Shown here: piece by piece, positions 56,799-64,000 of the stretch
Layout: each line of letters opens with the position of its first letter
How positions within the stretch are numbered: position 1 is the stretch's first letter
From: Xiphydria camelus
Taxonomy: Eukaryota; Arthropoda; Insecta; Hymenoptera; Xiphydriidae
Assembly: GCA_963678675.1 (NCBI GenBank)
Contig: OY783191.1
Span: 22,505,368 to 22,569,367 of the forward strand
Direction: 5' to 3'
DNA: 64,000 bases
The notes under the pieces: model-generated
Database searches by the model: none
Seen by the model: the letters and a program-made list of their open reading frames with translations, nothing else
Told to the model about the DNA's origin: nothing
Translations under genes and position numbers: made by a program

Positions 56799-57584
56799 TC
56801 ATGTATCTGTCGAAACCGTCGCTTTGTGCTTGGTCCTCTTAGAATGTTTTTTTCCACTTTCGCATTGCCACATGCCCTCGAGACTGAGGGGATTGCGCGC
56901 GAGACCAAGTTCTAACTGCACCGCCGTCTCTGCGGATTCCTCGTCCAGAAATTCGACCAAAGCGCGTCCTTTCTTAGTCGCTGATAGCACCAGGCCCGCT
57001 ATATCGCCGTACTTGTATAACATTCTGTAGAGCGAGTCGCGATCGTATCCGCCATTATCGGTATCTTCCTTTGCGACTTTCCATTTTATTTTCACCCTAC
57101 GTCGGATCTCTCTGTCGCCTCCACAGCTTCCCTGCTGCTGCAGACGCATCTTCTCCAAGATCATTCGTTGAACGTACGCTACCTCTTCCTGAACCAATCG
57201 CGAGCCTTCCTTGCGTAGCTTCTCTATCTCAGTGTGCAATCTCCTCTCTTCCGCCGCAGTTTTCTCCGAAAGCCTGTATGCCGCTTCTCGAGCCTCCAAA
57301 TCCTTCTTCAATATCTTCCTTTCCAAATCTAGCTCCTCCGTACGAAGCTTTGCTCGAATTTTTGCGTTTCGAACCTTGTCGTAAGCCGCCCTGCTGGAAT
57401 CGTTCGTCAATACTTCCAAAGCTCTCGTGAGGCGATGAAACGATTCGGCTGCTTTCGGATCGTTAGCGTGTTTGTCCGGATGGCAGGACAGCGCGGTCTT
57501 GCGGTACGCCTTTTTGATATCTTGTACGGTAGCAGTGGATGCCGCGCCGATCAACTCGTACAAGTCTAATTGTAAGTCGTCCAT
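56799..57584 (-). CDS. DNAJC17: DnaJ homolog subfamily C member 17, J-domain/RRM protein
   Basis: A single uninterrupted exon of 261 codons. Residues 8-72 form a J domain with the essential HPD at 35-37 (LSCHPDKHANDPKAAESF), which stimulates Hsp70. Residues about 80-150 are a charged coiled coil (ERKILKKDLEAREAAYRLSE and onward). Residues about 163-235 form an RRM with an RNP1-like KKGRALVEF at 204-212. A basic tail, KKHSKRTKHK, ends the protein. This order is specific to DNAJC17 (yeast Cwc23 relatives), a nuclear spliceosome-associated co-chaperone; the human protein is 304 residues, so this one is slightly short. All key residues are intact. The ATG is the first in frame and directly precedes the J domain. 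Absence of introns could mean a retrocopy; no poly-A tract was seen to prove it. It is the only standard gene in the window. Confidence 0.95.
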   Translation of the reverse strand: MDDLQLDLYELIGAASTATVQDIKKAYRKTALSCHPDKHANDPKAAESFHRLTRALEVLTNDSSRAAYDKVRNAKIRAKLRTEELDLERKILKKDLEAREAAYRLSEKTAAEERRLHTEIEKLRKEGSRLVQEEVAYVQRMILEKMRLQQQGSCGGDREIRRRVKIKWKVAKEDTDNGGYDRDSLYRMLYKYGDIAGLVLSATKKGRALVEFLDEESAETAVQLELGLARNPLSLEGMWQCESGKKHSKRTKHKATVSTDT

Positions 57585-57629
57585 CTTTCGAACTCACGAC
57601 TACGAATCTTTAAACTGAATGGACAAAGA

Positions 57630-57760
57630 TGTACACTGGATTGCACGCTACGCGCCTCACTAGATGATTCGCGAACGGCAAGTTATAGAACTTACTACTT
57701 GAATGCGCTGGGTACACGGTGCTGGCTGAGGCACTGTTCACTTGATGACACACATACACT
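57630..57760 (-). other. 5' leader of the DNAJC17 transcript, duplicated downstream of the gene
   Basis: Lies between the core promoter (start site near 57789) and the ATG at 57584. It includes a five-codon upstream frame (ATGTGTGTCATCAAGTGA, near 57750). The part 57677-57711 is repeated just past the stop codon. A second initiator-like TCAGTT at 57612-57617 could give a much shorter leader of about 30 bases. Confidence 0.45.
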
Positions 57761-57785
57761 GTACAGGCGGTACTCTTCGTTCTGT

Positions 57786-57820
57786 GCACTGATTAATACG
57801 CATTTGTTGCTGCTTATATA
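57786..57820 (-). promoter_or_regulatory. TATA box plus initiator core promoter driving DNAJC17
   Basis: On the minus strand TATATAAG (about 57813-57820) is followed by TCAGTGC (about 57785-57791). The A of the initiator falls 30 bases after the first T of the TATA box, the canonical arthropod spacing. Transcription from here would run into DNAJC17 with a leader of about 205 bases. Confidence 0.7.
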
Positions 57821-57856
57821 TCTTACATCTAATAGATAGTGGGGATAGCGTGGGTG

Positions 57857-57946
57857 ATGCGGTATGCTCTGATTGGTTGAATGAGAATGACGGTGTAACT
57901 AGTGGGGGTTGATCCGGTGTGCCCCGATTGGCTAGGAGAGAAAGAC
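57857..57946 (-). promoter_or_regulatory. two CCAAT boxes in a short direct repeat
   Basis: GATGCGGTATGCTCTGATTG and GATCCGGTGTGCCCCGATTG are tandem copies about 54 bases apart. On the minus strand each gives CCAATC, the NF-Y site, roughly 90-150 bases upstream of the predicted start. Confidence 0.55.
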
Positions 57947-57992
57947 ATTGGAACAATAAATGACGTTGGGTAGTTTCCGCGTCCCGATTAGC

Positions 57993-58690
57993 GGGCAAGG
58001 GTACCGTTGCTCGTCCTTAGCCATAACGAGGGTTCAGGCTACGTGGAATGTTGAAGCGATCCTCTAAACCTGATAAGCCAGGTATTAGGTTTTCCCGATC
58101 GGTCATCTATTGAATTCATCATTTCTCCCATTTTAATAGTCGACGGATAGCGGTATCGATTCCAATAAGTATTGCGGGAGACGGCTTATTTCGACCCGTC
58201 CGGTAATTAACCTTTCCGGGAAAGGTTGACGGGGCTCCGAGCTCAATAACAGCCTAGATTCACCGAAACATACCGCTCGTCTCGCCATTGCGACCGATGG
58301 CGGAATTAACTCTAAATTTAATTATCGCGATGATAATGAACGGTAAGAACCGATATAGACGTCCGCTTAAGGGGCGATGGAACATTGCTATTATAAAAAT
58401 TGAGAAATGTACTTGTAATATTACATCGATGCGTATGGGAATAACGTTCAGCTATAACTAAAGAAGCAATGTGTAAACGCTGCATCCGAAGTATTCGTTC
58501 AGGATGCTCTCTCGACTTTTGCAAATAACTCCGAAACTTCCATGCATTTTAAGAACATTGAAGAAGTTTGCACTTATTTATATGCCACAGGTAAGAACCG
58601 ACCTTCCGAGTCAATACTACTCGGCGTTTGGTGAATAGAGTTGTCGCTCGGCATTCGCCGAATGCCGCATGTTTACCACCGCCTTAACGG
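57993..58690 (+). repeat. dispersed repeat, copy 1 of a tandem pair
   Basis: Runs from GGCAAGGGTACCGTTGCTCG through CTGATAAGCCAGGTATTAGG, CCGGTAATTAACCTTTCCGG and CGGTAAGAACCGATATAGAC to GTTTACCACCGCC, followed by TTAA (58682-58685). The last 450 bases match 45605-46100. The right tip with TTAA resembles the end of the 44068-46167 element. Related pieces occur at 1460, 15060, 19085, 28500 and 44400. Confidence 0.75.
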
Positions 58691-58734
58691 GTAAAGGGAT
58701 GACACTAGGTATTTTCCTAATTCCGTACCTAACG

Positions 58735-59400
58735 GTCAAGAGTCCTCGTGACTCGTCCCTGACCATAAAAGGAGTCAGGCTGCATCGAATGATGGTTCGA
58801 TTCTTTGTACCTGGATAAGCCAGGTGTTATGCCGGGTTTATACGCTTGCCAAACCTCGACAAGCCATCAAAAATTCAAACGTGTGAATAGCGCGTTTGGC
58901 TTTGCTTGTGTAGGCTTGCTAGCACTTGTCGCCGATCCGACCGAGTGTCGGTTTTTGGCACAAATCAAAGGAAGTTAACGGTAAGCGCTTGCGAAGCGTT
59001 TACACGTTTGAGCGTTTGTGAAGGCTTGGAGTTTGTGGCAAGTGCCAAGCGTGTAAACCCGGCATTAGGTTTTCCCGATTGGTTATCTATTGAATTCGTC
59101 ATTTCTCCCTTTTATAAAGCTGACTTAGTAATCGACGTATAGCGGTATCTATTAAAGTGGGTACTACGGGAGACAGCTCATTCCGGCCCGTCCGGTAATT
59201 AGCCTTTTCGGGAAAGGTGCCGGACTGCAAGCACATTTGCAGCTTATGTTCGCCGAAATATATCACCCGATTGCCATTGCGACCGATGGCGAGAGTAACC
59301 CTAGATTAGCGCGTTATTTAGATTGCGATGGTAATGAACGGTAAGAACCGATATTCAGACTTCCGTCTATCGTCAGACGAAACACATCGAAATAATAATT
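58735..59400 (+). repeat. dispersed repeat, copy 2, interrupted by a MITE
   Basis: Same order as copy 1 (GACTCGTCCCTGACCATAAA, CTGGATAAGCCAGGTGTTA, GGTTTTCCCGATTGGTTATC, CGGTAAGAACCGATATTCAG), about 80% identical. The 58830-59064 element splits it exactly at the TTA that is single in copy 1. Confidence 0.75.
58830..59064. mobile_element. 235-bp Harbinger-like MITE with TTA duplication and a visible empty site
   Basis: TGCCGGGTTTATACGCTTG at the left and the complement of TGCCGGGTTTACACGCTTG at the right, flanked by TTA at 58827-58829 and 59065-59067. Copy 1 of the host repeat has a single TTA at 58085-58087 and no insert, as does the copy near 15306. Subterminal GCTTG/CAAGC motifs recur throughout. 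Confidence 0.9.
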
Positions 59401-59997
59401 AAAAAATAGTACTTAAACTGCACTACTTTCTTCTCTCAGTGTTCCCTTTCCTCTTTCTATGACAACGAAGATGTTCGCATATTTCATTTGAAATCGTCAC
59501 AGAACACCACCTGGCGACTGGACGCAAAAATATTCCACTCGCAACCCCGCGCATGCCTTTCGAACGTGATTACTATTTTCATCTATGAACTTTAAATCGA
59601 AATTGATGTAATAATTCTGTTTTGAAAATCATACATATTCTAGTAGGAAAGAGGGTTATCAGTATAACTCAAAACATGTTAGACGGAGCATAATAATGAC
59701 AGCGAGAATTACGGATATAATAATGAATGAACATAACTCAACTGAAAGAAAGAAATACATGATATATCGTTCGATGACACCTCTAATCACAAATAAAGTA
59801 AACGATACAATTGTTAACGCTCGACAGTTATTGATACCATCCGGTAACAAATGCATTAGATAAAGAGAGATATAGAGGTATGTTAATGATTGAGAATTGA
59901 ATTTCGTCTGCTTGAGGTTTCAATAATTGTACCGCTTATTCTACATACATGAACAAAAAAAAACAAAAGATCGACGAGCCAGATACGCGATGCCATT
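59401..59997. other. gene-free AT-rich stretch
   Basis: Nothing recognised. Confidence 0.4.
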
Positions 59998-60588
59998 ATG
60001 AGGCATTCCACGCCAAATCAGCCACACATTCACAAGATGAATGTATCCCAAAAAATGTCTGAAAATTAAGTTACACGAGTACAATAATTCTGCCAAATTA
60101 TAGACCAATTCTCCTATAAATCACGGAATGATCAAATCTTTTTATTTTTAAAATTAAGAATCAAGCCATATAGGTTAAAACTTTCTTTCTTTGTATTCAA
60201 CAAGTAAAAGGAAAATTGCGTGCAACGTTACATCATGGAACTTTCAGTCGTTTGAGAGATACCTATATCGAATTGTCGATTTTCTCTTTTAAAAAATGCC
60301 GTATCTCTCAAACGACTGGGAATTCCATACTGTAACTTTGAATAAAATTTTCTTTTCACTTGTCGATTATGAAGAAAAAAAGATAACGTCGGTAGGGACT
60401 TGGCCCTCAATTTCCGAAATAAAAACAAAAACATACGATTACTGATGTAACGTGACGTGATATATGGGAGGATTGGTATGGGTGTTATTTAGTATTATAG
60501 AATTACTGTACCCGTATAGCTTGATTATTAGACATTTTTTGGGATAAATTTATTTTTCCAGTCGCTGAAGTAGTATGGAATGCCTCAT
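59998..60588. mobile_element. 591-bp foldback MITE
   Basis: ATGAGGCATTCCACGCC at the left and the complement of ATGAGGCATTCCATACT at the right. The halves are inverted copies along almost the whole length, strongest near the centre, where GTCGTTTGAGAGATAC (about 60248) pairs with GTATCTCTCAAACGAC (about 60301). Overall the arms are 70-80% identical. Confidence 0.75.
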
Positions 60589-61573
60589 ATGTACCTACAT
60601 ATTATAGTTACGAATGTAAAATGAATCGACGCTGACCTCACTCGGAGCTCGGAGGAGCTGCTGCAGCGCGCGAAGAAGCTCCTCCTCTTCCTTCTTCCGC
60701 GCCTCTTCTCATCTCGAGACGGCGAGTCCGCAAAGGCGAGAAAAAAACTAATAGGGTTCCGTCGCGACGAACCGCGCAACAACGCGGAGCGCTCGAAAAA
60801 GCTCGTAAAAAGCGCATTGGTAGGGACGAATTCGACGGGTGTGCGCGGTCGACCGTTAAAAATGCAATTACATTTAAACGCGAGACTCGCGCGCGCGAAA
60901 GTGCTCTCGGAATAAATACACTCGTTCGACTTCTTCGTCTCGTTGGCCTCTTTCTTTCGACGGCGCGCGGGGAACCTTGCACTGGGTAATCGCCGGTCGT
61001 TAGAAACGCGGGACGATATTGCGGTGGAGCTCTTGTAGTACGTACGACTGAAACGCGAGTTTTGCGGCGGGGCGTTATACGCGAATTCGTTTCGCGCGCC
61101 GTCAATGATCTATTTATATTTCTAAGCGGTGCGATAAACTCGGCAAAAGAAAACGAGTCTCGCTTTTAGCTTCGCACGTTTTCAAACGACCGCGTCCACG
61201 CGGTTTCCCATTCGTGGTGATACTGATTGGATGTGAGGAAAAAAGATCGGTTTGGAAGATTGTTTTTCAGCATTGGTTTTGACGGAACACAGATGTTAAA
61301 AACTGCGAAGTCAAGTATTATACCAGGCGTTTGCGGTCGACTACGCTGCTTCATGTTTTACTATTTTTTTCGGTGATAAAGAATTGAAATACTCAATTTT
61401 AATTCGTAATAAATTAATTAAAATTTGCAGAAAAATAACTACAATTAAATCTCTCAAGAAAATAGCCTTTTTTCAGAAAATTTTAAATAAATATATCCGG
61501 CTTCGAAGAAAGTTCTAGAGAAATGTGTAGGTATATCGTTGATATGTCTATTTATAACTAAATCAAATTTATA
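60589..61573. other. gene-free stretch with a CpG-rich island (about 60630-61150)
   Basis: A 155-codon minus-strand frame (60638-61105) is arginine- and serine-rich with no domain, typical of CpG-rich chance frames. The rest is AT-rich. Confidence 0.4.
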
Positions 61574-61575
61574 TA

Positions 61576-61802
61576 CAGTATGTCCGAGAGCAAAGTATAC
61601 AAAGGGACCCGTAGTTTTATGTTGATTACCATAGTAATTTCTCAAGATTGAAACTGCGCATGCGCAATTTTTCGCGAGCCATGACACATGCTGTAAAATG
61701 CTCCACATAGATATACATTACAATGATAACGACAGTGTTTATACAACTGCAATCATCATAAAACTATGGGTTCCTTTCTATACTTTGCTCTCGGACTTAC
61801 TG
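61576..61802. mobile_element. 227-bp MITE, TA duplication
   Basis: CAGTATGTCCGAGAGCAAAG and complement of CAGTAAGTCCGAGAGCAAAG, with about 45-bp arms, between TA at 61574-61575 and 61803-61804. Consistent with the Tc1/mariner group. Confidence 0.85.
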
Positions 61803-62189
61803 TACCTATATAAAAACGAATGTATGTATATTTGTAAAATCCACAGTTTTTATCTGATCTAGATGAAATTTTAACACGTATGCTTTAAAACAAAGCGGAA
61901 AATACTGTCTACATTTGGTTTACAAAACCCACCCCCGCTACACTTTTCTACCCTCTTGAGCAAAATTTACACGTGCAACTTTTCAGTTTTTCGAAAAAAT
62001 CTCAAAAACGGCGAGGAAATCGGCAAAAGTGAATACTAATATTCTGAAAATTTCCTATCGAATGGCGTTGGCCCGGTTCCGATTGGAAAATTAGGAGCCG
62101 AGAAATTTGAACTTGAAAATGAAATATCGTTTAAAAAGTGTTGTGGCGACACACGCCATTGCGACATACTCCACTATGCTTGCTTAGAG

Positions 62190-63670
62190 CTACAGTCCAC
62201 ACAGGTAGCAATTTCATGTTCTATAAAAATCGTAAGAACGTTTCCAGAACAAATCTTATAGAGCAATGTTTGTTCTAAGAACATTTTCAAAACGTTCTTA
62301 CAACACTTATAAGATAAGAATGGGCACCGCTCTATAGAACATTTTAGTTCTTTAAGCTGTTCTGTAAGATCTGCAGGAAACACTTATAGAATTGTTGAGT
62401 AAACGTTCTCACAGATCTTAAAGAATCTTTATAACATAGTTACAAAGCAATCTCATAACAATTCTATAGCAGTTCTAAAATGTTGTCTTAGAATAATTCT
62501 GGTATAGAACAAAAAAAGAACTCTCTTATACAATTATTCTTTAGCAGCGCGTATTGCTTCGTTATACAATTTTTGTGTTGCATGGGTGTTCTAGTAGTAG
62601 TACCTATATCTTTTTTATCGTGAGCGGTCACCCATCCAACTACTGTCCGCACTTTTTGCTGCTTAACTTCGTTGATTGGTCGGTGTCCTCGAGTCCTCAT
62701 CTGCTGAACGCTCCTGTGTGTCTGGTGTTCTATTTAGAGAACTTTAAAATCGTTTAATTGTGTCTTTTAAAAACAAAAGGTTTCTGTATCGCATCGCAAC
62801 GCTGCACATGTCAGAAATAATATGGATAGACCAAGAACCAAGATGGTCCTAATCAACCTGCATAAGAGTACTCACATCATTACGAATTGCTTAGTTGGTT
62901 TGTATAGGTAGAGTCCATCAGGGAGCAGTAAATTTTAATGCGGAAAAAGCTTTATCGTGAAATATATAGTACACAATAGTAATTTTTTGACGCGCCCTCA
63001 GTTTACCTTATATTTCCTATGATGCTGGAAATTTAATAAGAAAAAAAATGTTTTCTAAATTGATGAATTTAGCAACCAACTGTATATAAAGTAGTCAGAA
63101 AGTAAACATAATCCATACTATTGATATCATTTCACCTATTTATATTGTAGGTATATATTACAAATATTGCAATTGCACAAAACTCGTACACCCAACACAA
63201 CAAAATAAACTCTTAAAATATGGCATCAAATAAAATGTGGTTATGGTATGGTAGTTCTATAGCGTTTTTTTTATGGAACAAAAAGGCTTGTATTAATACT
63301 TATTTACTCTATAATGATTTTATAACAACTGTATTATTATTCTCTATAACTGCCTTATAGAGCTTTTTCTCTTAAGTTCGATAGCAGCTTCCATATTTGT
63401 AATTTGTTCTCCGCAGCAAAATTGTAACTTATAGCAACCCCTTACACAATAGTTCTATAAAGAAACTATAAGCGATATTTTACGGAATAATTATATAAGA
63501 GTGTCACAGGAGATGGTATAATTCTATAAGGCACTATTTTGCACCAGTTTTACAGTAATTTGATTCTATAAGCACCATTGCTGTAAAATTGTGTTACTGT
63601 ACACTCTTATAGGGCTACATTAGCAGTGTTATCTTATAAATGCTCTATAAATTATGCTCTAAGAATGTTC
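62190..63670. mobile_element. element with dense TTCTATA/CTTATAG arrays at both ends
   Basis: Motifs such as TTCTATAG, CTTATAGA and GTTCTTA, in both orientations, crowd 62210-62530 and 63240-63670, with little in between. This is the same plan as the GTCTTA element at 4332-7006. Terminal repeats and target duplication could not be fixed, so the limits are approximate. A 5S-derived segment lies between the arrays. Confidence 0.55.
62616..62690 (-). pseudogene. 5S rRNA-derived sequence
   Basis: On the minus strand GAAGTTAAGCAGC, then GTGCGGACAGTAG and TTGGATGGGTGACCGC, follow the order and spacing of the internal promoter region of 5S rRNA (box A, intermediate element and box C). The 5' third and the 3' end do not match well. 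After ACCGC it runs into an A-rich stretch, so it is either a retroposed 5S pseudogene or the head of a 5S-derived SINE (SINE3). Confidence 0.7.
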
Positions 63671-64000
63671 TTGCAACAAATTAAAAAAACAATTCAGTTT
63701 CTGAAGGCAAAATAGTCTCACGTGCCACATTAATGCAACAATTCAGTGCTCTAGATACAACTATAAAATATTAACAGAATATAAAACTCCTATTACTCTA
63801 AATTGATAGAACTACTTTGCTAACTGGGAGAAATCTTTTACGAAATTGACCAAAACCCGGGCAACGTCGGGGTTGGAATTATGCTAATATACTATAAAAA
63901 ACAAAATAACCGGTTAAAATTAGAATCAATTACACATTTTTCTATCGGAATTAGTACTGCGAAAATCCATTACCTCTTCCTCGCGCGGCCAAGTCATCGC
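63671..64000. other. gene-free stretch to window end
   Basis: AT-rich, nothing recognised. Confidence 0.4.

Overview
The window looks like gene-poor nuclear DNA of an insect, most likely a hymenopteran. The grounds are AT-rich stretches mixed with CpG-rich islands, mariner, pogo, piggyBac-like and PIF/Harbinger-like transposon remnants, and a typical arthropod TATA plus TCAGT initiator promoter. The order is inferred from composition and repeat style, not from a diagnostic gene. I recognise one ordinary protein-coding gene in 64 kb: an intronless, full-length DNAJC17-type J-domain/RRM protein on the minus strand (56799-57584). It has a well-spaced TATA box and initiator (57786-57820), two CCAAT boxes upstream, and a polyadenylation signal two bases past its stop codon.

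Almost everything else that can be named is a transposable element, mostly non-autonomous and foldback types with terminal inverted repeats (TIRs). From left to right: a TTA-flanked Harbinger-like element (851-2394); a mariner fragment (3368); a 2.7 kb element with GTCTTA arrays and a long hairpin (4332-7006); paired MITEs with TTAA-flanked mini-elements nested in them (8781-9081, 10387-11816); a pogo-like element that still encodes a small psq helix-turn-helix protein (12110-13039); a 4.4 kb palindromic element with two further levels of nesting (13431-17857); CACTG-ended elements (18643-20491, 21760, 38436, 50019); an element with 42-bp perfect TIRs (22753-23862); two TAA-flanked Harbinger-like elements with pentamer arrays at their ends (24694-25385, 28036-28927); a MADF-bearing element (35201-37510); a TTAA-flanked 2.1 kb element around a 290-bp-arm hairpin (44068-46167); a long-TIR element with a DUF4817-like transposase fragment (51954-53031); and, past the gene, two tandem copies of a dispersed repeat, one interrupted by a TTA-flanked MITE (58830-59064).

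The elements explain one another. Several are short relatives of autonomous families and keep only the first transposase exon, the DNA-binding domain or the companion MADF protein. Some share an interior module although their ends differ. In two places the empty version of an insertion site is present in the same window, so insertion boundaries can be read directly. The CpG-rich islands (about 7560-8180, 20880-21300, 24000-24480, 25400-26320, 48050-48990, 53700-54180, 60630-61150) carry long open frames on both strands, but I see no domain in them. All calls were made by eye; coordinates of TIR elements are good to a few bases where a target duplication is given, and otherwise to about 10-50 bases.
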